64,000 bases of DNA from Piper betle (Eukaryota > Streptophyta > Magnoliopsida > Piperales > Piperaceae). Positions 48,732 to 60,838 of this stretch are shown here, one piece after another; positions within the stretch are counted from its first letter, which is position 1, and each line of letters opens with the position of its first letter. A program made the translations under genes and the position numbers. The stretch lies in contig JAURVB010014815.1 in NCBI GenBank assembly GCA_033002965.1, positions 62,001-126,000 of the forward strand, read 5' to 3'. The notes beneath the pieces were generated by a model. It was not told where the DNA came from, did not search any database, and worked only from the letters and a program-made list of their open reading frames with translations.

Positions 48732-50881
48732 TTAATCAACATAATCATCAATATCTTCCCATTCTTCTATATTAATTGTTCCAAATAAATTTGATGATGA
48801 ACTTTGTTGTTTCCCTATAAGTAAAAAATATAGTAAGAAAAAAATATATGTAAAAAACATCAAAAATAGAAAATGAATGGATATAAAATATGGATTACCT
48901 TCATATTCACTCCTCAACCAATTTTGGGCACATATCAAAGCTTTAATTGTTTTTGGGCTCAAGCTATTCCTAGTTGAGCTAATTGTTTATTCTCTAATAC
49001 TAAATGCGGATTCGGAGGCGACGATTGACATAGGAATGGCTAAAACAACTTGAGCATTTTTTCCCAAAATAGGATATTTTACCATGTTCAATCTCCACCA
49101 TGACAATATATCAAATTGCTCATCTACTCCATCCACGAAAGGAATAGTTGGTTCATCAAAATAATTCTCCAAATCAGTTCGTGTTGGCTACTTTGATGAA
49201 CATTCCATAATCAACTTACTTACTCCTTGCAATCTTCTACTTAAGCCTCCAATAGGACAAATATTTAATGAACTTTCAATTTCAATAATGGGCTTATTTG
49301 ACATACATCTAACTCTAGATTTCATATCACTTGAATAAACATTATACATGTTTGTCAAATATTGTTTCACTTTTGTGACCATATCGTCTCCCTCTTCCTT
49401 ATAAATCGTGTGACAATAGTACACAATAAAAGTCATTTTTTATCTAGGGTCTAAAATCAAAACAACCGCCAATAACATATTTCCTACTTTCTAATATTTA
49501 TCAAACTTTTTCAACATTGCATTTCTCATTGATAACATCAAATTTGATTTACTACTACACCATTTCATCAATTGAAGCTTGAGCTCGCAAATGATGTTGA
49601 AAAAAATTTGATGTAGGATACTTAGTGCCGGAAATTTTTTGGTTAACTCATAAAATGGAGCCAAACATTTATGTATCACTCTTAAATCTTCCCATTCATC
49701 CTCAAAAGGACATATAAAATCACATCAAAGCAACTATAATGTTCAAAAACATCTTTGAAATCTAAAGCCACACCAATCATTTTGTAAGTAGAATTCCAAC
49801 TAGTTTTCACATCAAGTACTAAAGAATGTTTAGGTGCATTCAATTGACTTGCATATTTATAGAAACAATCACTCTTTATAGTTGAACCTTTAATATATTT
49901 CACACATTCACGAACCTTGTATATAGACTTAGCAATCTCATTCAACCCATCTTGAATAATTAAGTTCAAAACATAAGCACAACATCTCATGTGAAAACAA
50001 TAACATGCAAGATTTGGACTTCTACTTGAGAAAAAAGACTTCAATTCTTTGGCCGCTCCATCATTTATATTTGCATTGTCAAATGCAACCGTAAAAACCT
50101 TTTTATCAAGTTGCCACTCACAAATTTTACTAATAAGACACTTGGTTATGCATTCTCCAGTACACCGACTTTTAACTTTGGCAAAATTTAATTTAATTTT
50201 TTTGCAATTTCCAATTTTCATCAATAAAATGAGCTGTCAAAACAATATAAGCAATATTATGTGAAGATGTCTAAATATCACTAGTAAAACTAATTTGACT
50301 CTTAACTTTTTCCAAAATGTCAAACACATTTTTTCTCCTTTTTATAAATTCCAAGACAATCTCTTGCAATTGTTCTCCTAGAAACCATCACAAATTGTAG
50401 TTGCAAGTTACTAAACCACCTTCTAAATCCTTCATGTTCCACAATTAAAAACGAATACTCACACAATATAATTTCCTCGCCTAACTCTAATCTACTCTTT
50501 CCTTGATCAAATTTCTAAACTTCTATTTTATTGTCTCCATCCTTTTTCACTCTCATCTTGGAAATTTGCTGCCCAATATCACCGCTTATGTTTTTTGTCC
50601 ACTTCATTTTGTAATTAGGGCATTTCCCTTCAACATGCTTCCATAAATGAGTAATTCCATAACTTCCGGCTCCCTCAAACTTCTTTTCACACTAACGACA
50701 AATAGCAAATGTTTCATTCTTCTTATATTTCCTATCAAAATAGGCCCATATATCGGATGCCATTTTTCTTTTTTGATAATGCACCATCCAGAGATTCTCC
50801 CTCTTTAGCAATCAAATTTTTGTTATCTTTTCCATCTCCACTTTGTTCATTTACATTTAGTAATGAACTTGCATGATCCAT
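48732..50881 (-). pseudogene. hAT transposase (Ac/RICESLEEPER-like), degenerate
   Basis: From the ATG at 50881 the reading has an acidic start. A BED-type zinc finger follows in shifted frames (WAYFDRK, FEGAGSYGITHLWKH, about 50620-50775). The catalytic region is open at 49682-50224: FTVAFDNANIND, then CYCFHMRCCAYVLNLIIQDGL, then DVKTSWNSTYKMI. The alpha-helical insertion follows, and then the C-terminal dimerisation domain at 48987-49172: VDGVDEQFDILSWWRLN, then AIPMSIVASESAFSI. The end reads KTIKALICAQNWLRSE, and a GT-AG intron (48815-48898) leads to the acidic tail ending DIDDYVD. At least four frame breaks and stops occur. Confidence 0.85.
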
Positions 50882-51179
50882 CTGTGAAAAAAATTAAATT
50901 ATCAATATAAAATGTCATAACTAGTATAAATCAATTCTATTTATAAAAGTGGTATCAACAAATATTATTAATTAACACTTTGACAGTACCTATTCCTTCC
51001 AAGATACAAGCTTCCTTCACCAAGTAATTGCACAAATTTTTATAGCTCAAACACTGCACAATTTCATTAGTATAATTTTTTTACATTATCATCCCAGTAT
51101 AAATAATCTAACCTTATAAAATAATAAGAATTAATCCTAAATAAAATAAACCCAACTTAGGATAAGTCAAGAGATGATA

Positions 51180-51660
51180 CAGACATTGGCAGCGGGAGGC
51201 AGTTTGGTGGAGGCAGGCGGCGGTCCGGTGGCAGAGGCAGGACAGACAAGGCAGGCAGCAGCGACTGTTTACACAGCGTGCAGAGGGTGGCAGAGACACG
51301 GCTCGCAGTCACAGAGGGTGGCAGTCTAGCGGAGGCAAGCGGCGGCGGAGGCGGAAGCTCGGAGGCAGGGCAACTAAGGCAGGCAACAACGGATGTTTGC
51401 ACGGCGCGCAGAGGGTGGCGGAGACACAGGGCGCAGTAGGAGAGGGTGGCGGTCTAGCGGAGGTAGGCAATGGACGCAGGGCAGCAGAGGCTAGCGACGG
51501 AAGATGGTTTACACGACGTGTAGAGGGTGGCAGAGACGAGGCATGTAGTCGCAGACGGTGGTAGTTTGGCAGAGGCAGGGAGAGGGTGGGTGAGGGTGGC
51601 GGAGGGCTGGGGAGGGTGGCAGTAGGAGGCTGCGGTGAAGGGCAGCGGCAGTGTGTGTAA
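51180..51660. repeat. GC-rich imperfect tandem repeats in the hAT right subterminal region
   Basis: Three diverged units start GTTT(A/G)CAC...G(C/T)AGAGGGTGGC at 51267, 51395 and 51507 (spacing 128 and 112). They are rich in GGCAG/GGTGG on plus. Together they span the probable promoter side of the transposase. Proline-rich frames on the minus strand here (51309-51791) are by-products of the repeat. Confidence 0.7.
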
Positions 51661-51848
51661 ACAGTTCTCTCATAGTTAGGGTTGGGAATTAGGGTGTGAT
51701 TTCGGACTGTCCATAGACGTTGCTTGGCCCCGACAGGCAAGTCGAACATTGACTCGATCGGACAAGTTTTGTCCGATAAAATTATGGACAAACGCGGACA
51801 ATAACTTGTCCGACGTCCACCCGATCGATGCCCAGCTCTATCTATACA

Positions 51849-52658
51849 TTTTGCAGCAATGTTTTAAATAGTTAATTAACGTTAAGCAAATTTATTAGCA
51901 TTGGATATGACTCTAGGTTTTCTTTTATAAAGGCTCTGGCTTTTGCAGAGTTATTAGACTATCTAAAGTTTATATTGGTAATTGATATCAGAGGGGTCTG
52001 GATCATAGGCACGTATGCGTGTAGTAATTCTCTTTTCCACCACTTGGCAATTTATCAGTTAAAAAACTCAACATAGTGCATTAAATGAATTGAAGTTGGG
52101 AACAAAAAAATGTCATGCCAAGTGGTGGAAAAGGGGCATACAAGTCTTGAAATTATCTTCAAGGATATTTACATAAAGAAATATAAATTTACCCTATATT
52201 TACTTGCCACATAACTGCCTCTCATCCAGACTAATATCAAAGGTAGGTGATAATTATATAAAAAATATTAATTTATACCATGTATACTTGTGTGGGAGGA
52301 TGATTGTAACAAGCCACTCGGTAGTCACCGGTCAAGTGTTACAATATAAACTAAGTGCCTTATATATTAATTTTTTATTAATTTATCAATATCATAAATA
52401 AATCCATGACATATAATTTTTAAATAATAGAAATTAAATCCATACGCAAATAATTAGTTAAAGTTCAAATTTTAAGTCATGTTATGAAGTAAATATAGGA
52501 TAACTAATACTCAGAATCAACTAAGATCTTATGAAGCGAACCGAAATCCCACTATTATGCAAATAAGTTAGAAGTATAATAATAACTAAAATAAGAAAAA
52601 AATCAATAGTCAAATAATAAAATCTTTCAGCTGTACCGCTTCTAACATATCCATCCAT
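51849..52658. other. No gene seen
   Basis: AT-rich sequence. A TGTAACAAGCC at about 52305 resembles an LTR edge but has no partner that I can define. Confidence 0.35.
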
Positions 52659-53003
52659 GCTCTGATATCGCTTGTAATAACTTGCCTTAGCCAACCAGGG
52701 GTTACTAAAAAAATATACAATGACATAAAAACAAAAAAGCATGCACATGTATCATAACATAGCAAAATAGGTAAACAATTATGCATGAGATATAATTGAA
52801 CAAAAATAATTTGGAATAATTAACCATGAAATTTAAATATCTTTCAAAAATTATTAATCATAAAAATAATTTATGTTATTTAAGATGGCTCCATGCAAAC
52901 AATGTCACAAAATAAACCAACTACGCAAAAATAGAGTTTCACAGTTTCCAAACCATTTCTCATAGTCACAATTATAATTCAAAATAATATAAATAAGAAG
53001 TCC
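52659..53003 (-). mobile_element. LTR-retrotransposon remnant: primer site and LTR start
   Basis: GCTCTGATATCG (52659-52670) is the complement of an initiator-Met primer site. Two bases on, TGTAATAACTTGCC begins at 52673. The same arrangement joins primer site and LTR in the complete element at 21471-21490. This would be the junction of an older minus-strand element whose LTR was later hit by solo LTR D at 53004. The rest of it was not traced. Confidence 0.45.
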
Positions 53004-55656
53004 CGTAAAACCTGTGCCTCAAGTCAGAGTTTTATACTTGTGAACTGGTCACTTCAGCCATCGGTTCGAGTCTAGCCAATTTTAGAACACACATGTTGAG
53101 CCGAGGCTAACCGTGTATTATGAGTCATGAGAGTCATGCATACCCAAATATATGATGATAATGTCAGTAATACAACAGTAAAATGAGTTATCAAAATATA
53201 CGAGAGTACGACCAATTTATTTTATTTATAGTAGACCATAAAATTAGATTTATGTCATTTATCATGTTAGGATGCATTATTTATTATTTTTGGGTGGGTT
53301 AGTAGGTTTAGAACATGTCATTTGACTTAGGTCGACATTATTTTATTTTATGGTATTTTGTTATATTTTAATTTATTTTATTTATTTATTTATTACTATT
53401 GACTTGAGTAAGAGCGTGTCAAGTTTTATTTACATAATTGCCCCCGACCTTCTTCTCCAAACCGCCATTCGACTCCTCTATTTCGCCCACCCTTCTCCAT
53501 AGACCACCTCGCCGCCACTATCCACCACCACGGCGACCTCCCCTTGCTGTCGTCACCACCTCAGCCACCTCCTTTCTTCCCTTCTCTACCTCCCCTTTCT
53601 CCCTTTTCCCTCACGGCCACCCACTGCCGCTTCCTTGCAGGCGTCGCTACTGGTCACCAACTCCAGTGACAACCTCCAATCACCGTCACTAGCAACTTCC
53701 CCTCCTTCTCGGCTCCTTCCCGGTCTGGGCAACACATGCACGGCAAACCCAAGTGACCTAAGGCTACCACTTGTATGCACTGTCGCCAGCGGCTAGAGCT
53801 GCCATCGGCTAGTCGCGCACCACCGCCATCCATGGATAGTTCATGTATTTTACACCTAGATCATTAGTCCTAAGCCATGTTAAATGTAGAATTTTTTAGT
53901 TGAATGTCTTCACTTATTTTACTTTTATTTTGGAAATGCATAACCCTCCTTATTGTCATCATTAATAGTCATAGGTTAAATTTCTTGGTTACTATTTTCT
54001 TTGTTATTTATTTGACTCAATTGTGTTGTCACAAATGTAATTATTTATATCACTACTATACCTAATTGACTAATCCTATGTACTTTGTATTGTTTATTTT
54101 ATGGCATGGTTGTGATCCTATTCATTCACTCATGTCATCCATGCATCATGTAGTTTTCATGGGAGTTAGTATTTAGTTCTGTTTGTGTAGGTTCAATGTA
54201 CGAGCTCGCCGCATAGGCATCAAACCACGCTTGGAGCTTCTACCAGGTCCATTTAGGACACGTACTCTTATTTGTCAATCTCTTCTATTGTTGTTTTAAA
54301 TTGTAGGTTGCATGACATATTAAGTAGTCAATTTATAAGACCCCACTTAACACAGGTCATTTTAAAGAATAATTTTTTGGATTAATAACCCCCGAGGATA
54401 AGATCCCTCGATTCTGATTTCAAAAACAAGATCCACGGCAAGTTGCCTTCGAGCCTGCAATATTAAATTCCTTACTAGAACTATATATGATTTTATCGAG
54501 TTTTTAATGAGACAAGAGATGGTGAAACTAACTTGCACGTACTATGAATGGGTGCACGTGCGAGTCATAGTGGGCTCTGAATTAGTGAGAGTGTTGTTCT
54601 ATTCCAAATGGATCCTGACAATTTTGCGTTTTGAGTTCCTCACACCAGTAGAAATGTGAAGGTTTACAAGTACTATTTTGTATAGTGCATGTTCGAACAT
54701 GTAGTTTAAAGGGTACTAAAGGTGACTGGTTGAGAATACTTAGCCTTCATGATCAAGGCCAAGAGATATATGGAGGATCGAAGAGGGTTTAGGATATACT
54801 TGTAGTCCTGAGGGACCAGAAAAATGAGAAGTAAATACCAAGAGAGGCATTAGACCAGTCAGTTCGGGATGCTATCCAGATTAGAGTTCTTCAGTAGTTA
54901 CCCTTAAGAGAGTTCTGATAAAGTACACACATGTTTTCTTTTCATAAGAGTTAGCTCTCATTAACAGTTTGATATTAGTTATTTTTCGGACCAACAATTT
55001 TTTTTTATATATGTAAGTGAGCATTAGAGACAACAAGATATGCTGGACTTGATGAATGAGTAGTGACATCCTTGCACACACACATGCCTGACAATAAGAC
55101 ATATTATTGTGATGCTAGTTAATGTATAAAACTTTTGATGAAATACATTGATGATGTTTAATGCATGATTATCTTGTTTTTGTTAATGATGTTTTGATGT
55201 CAATAATAATGATACTTTTTGAATGAAGTTAGTAAACTTCCAGCCATGTAAATGTGAATAGCAAATGAGACCTATACAGGATTATGATATAGAATTTGTT
55301 ATGTGTTGTAGAATGTGATAATATATCTTGCTATTTTTATATATTTTGTAATATAATGATGGACATGGTGGTTCCCTTATTACACTTTTAAGGGAAACTT
55401 TTTCTGTTTATTTACAACATTTTTATAATATTTAATTAATTAGTGTGATTATTTTATTGTTATATCATCCACGTAACGTCTTGCTAGGTTGTACATTTCA
55501 TATATTCATATTGGTATTCTTTCATTTTATGACGCTTAGAGTAGATCCCTTCCGCTTAAATTTGGGTTGATCAATTTAATCAAATTTGAGAGTTGGTTTG
55601 GTCTCTTGTAACACTTCTAGTTCAGTTTAATAGCGAACCGAATTTTGGGTGTTACA
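53004..55656 (+). mobile_element. Solo LTR D (family of the 12780-24294 element), sense
   Basis: The unit starts CGTAAAACC (first base mutated from T) and ends GGGTGTTACA. The flanks are a perfect 5-bp duplication, AGTCC at 52999-53003 and 55657-55661. The segment near 54195-54260 matches, inverted, 14205-14270 of the chromovirus LTR (GGTAGAAGCTCC...), so it is the same family. It is 2653 bp, with a GC-rich block at 53440-53850. No internal region remains. Confidence 0.87.
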
Positions 55657-55661
55657 AGTCC

Positions 55662-55804
55662 AATCTTATTTGTCAATTCTTCAACTATGATCAGTAAGGG
55701 AACCACCAATCACGCCATCAACCATCAATCTCAAGCTCCTCACCTGTGGTCACAAAATTGTGTTAGTGATAAAACTACTAAGTTATATAATTGTAAGAAA
55801 CAAG
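55662..55804. other. Short host segment between two solo LTRs
   Basis: About 140 bp separate the target duplications of LTR D and LTR E. No gene seen. Confidence 0.5.
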
Positions 55805-55809
55805 TCAAT

Positions 55810-58800
55810 TGTAAAACTCGGGCTGTCTATCCGAGGGTTTTAGTGTTGGTTCGATTGTTATCTAAATCGGGTTAGTAGGGCCCGACTTTTCTTGTCATGG
55901 TTCATATATAGTATGGTGTAAGTTGCCCTGCCTTAGCCTCCTTCGGCGCTCAGTACGTCTATTTGAATACGGTACACCCAGCTTTTACATGTTTGGACCA
56001 ATCTAATAGTACATAATTAGGTGTTAAGCACCATGTCCCTTGCGCGTCTATGGCGTGCTTGCCGTGTGTTTGATAACCTTTCAAACTTTCCTAACCCTTT
56101 TTGGGACCTACACTGCAATTTGTGAGGTAGGTCTGATTGCTTTAGGGTAAAACTATAAGTTTTTGGGTTTTGAGATAACCCAACTCATACCTCTTTTAAC
56201 AAACCCAACCCATACTTCTTTAACTAACCCAACCCATACATATATAGGTATGACACCTATACCTCTATAGGAATGGCACCCATACCTCTATAGGAATGAC
56301 ACCCATACCTCTATAGGAATGACACCCATACCTCTATAGGAATGGCACCCATACCTCAATAGGTATGACACTTATACCTATATAGGTATTACACCTATAC
56401 TTCTATAGGACACTCATACCTCTATAGGTATGGCACTCATGCCTCTATGACATTACCAAGCTAACACATACCTCCTTATCCAACCCACACCTCTTTAGGT
56501 TTGGTACCTATACCTATGAAATCACCAAACTAACAACATTTTTTTCTATAAAATCCACCCCTTCCCGCACCTTTTCATTATTTCTCCTTCCCTTTTCACC
56601 TCCAACCACTTTCTTCTACTCTCCTTGGCCTTCTTCTTCCTCCTTGGAGCTCTAAGCAACTCCCTCCATGTTCCTAGCATCCTTGGGTGGTAGGCTTTGA
56701 GGTTGTATGCCTCACAAGACCTCTCCTTGGTCTTTGCTTGTTAGCATCAGGTTTGGCTTGCTTCTGTTGCTCATTGTTTGATGTGTATTGTGTCCACGAA
56801 ATTATTTTGAGAACATTTTTATAGTGTATTTATTAATGTTAGGAGAATTTTGAGTTTGTATTTGGACAAGTAAATAAACAGATATGATTTTTATAATGCA
56901 TATAAGTCACTTATATGCACCGTTTCAGTATAAAGATAATATCTTGTCATTCTGATGTTCCATTTACACGATTCTTTTTTTTTTGCACTCAAAACATGTA
57001 GATCTACAACTTTTTTGTTGGTTATTTTACCTGCCATGCCTTAGAATTTGCATGTATGAAGGTAAGAATTGAGGAAAGGTGGCAACTTGGACCATTATAG
57101 TAATATAAGCGTTCCTTTCTCCAATTTGTATTCTTTGACCTTGTAGGATCTATCAATGAACAACATGCCATATTTTTCATGGTAATTTTATGAGTTCTTG
57201 GTAAAAATTTAATCCTAATATACCTACTAAATAATCATGAACATAACCCATAAGCATACCTTGTATTTCTTGTGTGTTTATGACTACGAGCATGATCTGT
57301 GATTTTGAGAGATTTTAAGTTACGAATTTTAAACTAATAAAATATATAAAAATATATGATACTAAAATAATTGTCTACTTAAAAGATGTAAATTTTGGGG
57401 ATGGTTAAAAATCATCTAAGTATGTTTAAGAGGTGTTTACTCGGATAGTGTAAAGATGCTGTGTGAAAACCCTAGTTTTTCACTCTAGTTGTAAATTACC
57501 TTAAAATAGGTCAACGGTGTTTGATTTAAATAAAACTTCGTCCACACCTTTCCCTAAGTCTCAGTAGCACTGTGACCAATTTTGGGGCCATTTGGGTAGG
57601 CTCCCAATTTTATTGTAAATTTCAAATTTGTTAGGGTCCAGATAACTCCAGAAACAACCAATCCATTGACCTAACTTGTAAAATCTAAATAGGCCTATTT
57701 ACCAAGTAAATTTGGCCTAATATTACTGAGATCAAGCTACATGGGCTAGATAACTAGGCCCACTAACCCAAGCCTATTTGGAGTCCTCTAGCCCATGAAC
57801 CAACAATTACAAAATTGGCGTGCAGCCCAGGAGTACTATTCCAGCACCTTAGGGCCGAGCTGAATGGGCCTTGTTCCCCTTGATTGGCCAATGGACCAGC
57901 CATGGTGGAATTTACCTATGAGCCTTAGAGTGTAAGGGACAACCCATCCAAATTTCAGCCTATTTGGACATTGTTAGGCCCATTTCAAAAATTGTCTAGT
58001 AAGCTCATTTGATTAAAAGCCCTAGAATTGATTAAAACTCATTAAGTGAACATGAAATCAAAACCTTAATTAAGTTATCTAATTAGGATTAACACTTCAC
58101 TTAGGATCTAATTAAGAAAATTAAGTGATGTTAAGTGTTGAGCTTGTGTTGAGGCTTTGCCTCGTTTTGGGGTGTCGATGTGACCCCATTCTTATTCGGT
58201 TCCATCACCATGATAGGTACGCGGGTGAGCTCACCGACTAGAATACAGAGCCCTAATCATCTAGGTCCGTAGGACTCTCCTTTGCTTGATCTATGAATGA
58301 ATCCATGCGTATCGAGTTTAACCGAGTTTTAAATGTAGGACGACATCAGCGGTGTTTTATCGGATCCTTCCGATGTCGGGCCATTTAGCCGTATTTTCTA
58401 CACATGTTTAATAAAACTATAAGGATGAGACCCCTTATTGGTTTTGGAATTGAAGCTTCAAAAATATATGATATAAGCCTCTTCCTTAAACCTATTATAT
58501 AAGTACGCGCAATTTTATAGATTTCACAAATAAGAGAGTGAGCATTATGGAGATATGTATGGACCGTACTAGTACTCCTTCAAACCTTGAGGTAGTGCGG
58601 TGTATGAGAGTACTACATAACTAGTACATTTTAGAAATTTGTGGCACTAACTTAACTGTTCTCTTTGCCACTCGAGTACCATGGCGGGTGTAATATGGAT
58701 AGTGTGAGGGCGTAAGCGTTGTATGTATGAATATGAATATTAGCCGTGTATGCAAGCCGACCCTTTTTAAGTATGATTGCTTACCGCCCAGTGTGAGGCA

Positions 58801-59853
58801 ATTCTGAATTTTCGTAAGTTCCATGGCTAATGGAATACTTATTTGCCAGCTTGTTATTTTACAAGTAATTATTCGGACCGGTAACCAAATTTATTTGGTT
58901 ACTAACGTGGTTTTCTATTATATGTTGTGAGGTTCCCTAGCATTGGCCGGCGTAGGTGCATAGATCAAACAGCACAGTGGTAGTGGTGGCGGGGCCCTAT
59001 GTTATGTTGTTTGCTTTAGACTAAGTATTTTATGGATGACTATATGATAGGCATATGCCCTAACTATGTGAACCTTGTACGATTCAGATGTATGCTATGA
59101 TGATTGTGCTAGCACATTTTATCTTTATTTTTATTATATTTTACTGTTTATTTATAATACTTTGGGGTAAGGCTAACCATCCTTTGCAAGGTATATAAAC
59201 CCTAGAGTCCTGGAACATGACGAGGAGCTAAGTCAGGTATACGAAATATATTTGGCTGTAACTGTTTGTGTGTTAGAGTAACGTGGGTAGAGGAGCTTAT
59301 GGTTCACACCACTTGAAGACCCACGTGAAGTCCGGATATTAGGGTTTGATGCCCTAATACTCTATGATGTTGTGGAATTCTTTGACTCTTTAAATATTGT
59401 TCACGTAGGGTATGTGGAACATATAACCATGACCCTTATTTAAATACTCGCATCATTTTCATATAACTAATAAGAAGACCTAAGCCAATTACTTAAACTA
59501 AGTAGTAAGAATATAACATACACAACAACATATAACCTCAAAATTATAGCAGGGGTGTGCTATAGTTGGGAGTGATCATCACATTCTTAAAGTCACCACT
59601 CAGAGTCGTGGGAGTGGTTATACCTCTATTGTGATTAGGGTGTTCATATAGGAATCCTTTAAGTCTAAAATTTGCCTTTGTAGTACAAACTTTGCATGCA
59701 TTCTATGAAAACTAAGCTTGGTGTCCGTTTTAAGTCTCCATGGAGGGTTGAGATTTACTTCCGTAAAGTTTGTATGTAATAGCTCAATGAGTAACTTCTA
59801 AATTGTAATATCATGATTTGGTCTATTCCTTGTGGCTGAATTGGGGTGTTACA
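55810..59853 (+). mobile_element. Solo LTR E, long variant (4.0 kb), sense
   Basis: The unit starts TGTAAAACTCGGG and ends GGGGTGTTACA. The flanks are a perfect 5-bp duplication, TCAAT at 55805-55809 and 59854-59858. The segment at 58340-58620 matches LTR A (3300-3590) and, inverted, LTR B (5280-5540), including CATCAGCGGTGTTTTATCGG. It is therefore related to A and B but about 1.3 kb longer, partly through a minisatellite. No coding region. Confidence 0.85.
56240..56450. repeat. 23-bp minisatellite in LTR E
   Basis: About nine copies of a unit like ACCCATACCTCTATAGGAATGAC, with small changes between units. Degenerate flanking copies (ACCCATAC) extend a little to the left. Confidence 0.85.
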
Positions 59854-59858
59854 TCAAT

Positions 59859-60787
59859 ATATTCAACATCATTATTTATTAAGTATTTTAGTGATTATTA
59901 GCCTAAATCGAGTTCTAATTATATCAGGAGGGGTGTCAGCCTCATCTAACTACAATCCTATGTATGCGCACGCACACATTACGTAGCCCACGGCCTGTAG
60001 TTACCGATATTTACTGTTGACACATCCTCTTGGTATCACAAGTGCATAATAAATCGTCTTACGCCATTTCACCCCGTCACCACTTTTGGCATGGGGTTAG
60101 GTATTTTGTATTTCAAATAATTTTAAATGTGCGACCTCGTGTTGGACTGAGCTAATTTCTTAACCCCAGTTGCGCTCTACGTATGGTGGTCAAATCTAGG
60201 CTTAGGCTGACCAATGCTGCTAAAAGGAATATACGATATTTCAAGTAATTATGCCGACCTCAAAAGATGATGTGACACCTGCAACTATGACACACAGTCC
60301 TAATCTGAAGGTGAAAATAAAATTATAAATAAGTATAATTTCATACGAGTAAAAATGCATGCTATGAAATGACTTAATTATATCATGATTAAAACTCAAC
60401 AAAATAAAGCATGCAGGAGGCAAGAATAAAATAAAATAAAATAAATCTTAAATTTACAAAATTATAACATGTCTGATGAGATAATTAATTATGCATGTGA
60501 TACAATCAATTAAGTCATACCTTACCTTCTTAATTAATTATTCAAATCGCAATTCACCCTTAACTAATGATAAAATAATTATTAACTTACTAGCATGTAT
60601 TTAATTACTAACATGTATTTAATTACTAATATTAGTGGATTTTCCTTAACGGGGTTTAATTATTTAGCCAAACAAATCTTATTAAGATTACCGTTCTATA
60701 AATTTAGGTTATCATTTAGACTTGTAATCGATATCATACTTTAATTTCAATTAAGAAATAAAGGTTACTTATTTAGTTAATAATAGC

Positions 60788-60838
<51 letters not shown>

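Larger units (their letters stand above)
47413..51840 (-). mobile_element. hAT DNA transposon, 4.4 kb, transposase broken
   Basis: An 8-bp target duplication TCTATACA lies at 47405-47412 and 51841-51848. The ends are imperfect inverted repeats: TAAGGGTAGGCGCGG on the left, and TAGAGCTGGGCATCG when the right end is reverse-complemented. Both subterminal regions carry many GTCCGA/TCGGAC motifs, which in this superfamily can serve as transposase-binding repeats. A degenerate hAT transposase runs right to left (50881 to 48732). The left 1 kb recurs at 63019-64000. The transposase has stops and shifts, so movement would need a source elsewhere. Confidence 0.88.

Noticed and set aside
51309..51791. 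160-codon proline/serine-rich minus-strand frame
   Set aside because: It arises from GC-rich tandem repeats in the hAT end; overlapping frames are equally open and low-complexity.
53438..53692. Proline-rich 84-codon frame
   Set aside because: Within solo LTR D, in its GC-rich block; composition only.
56240..56450. Regularly spaced repeats resembling a CRISPR array
   Set aside because: Head-to-tail 23-bp minisatellite without unique spacers, in plant LTR DNA.
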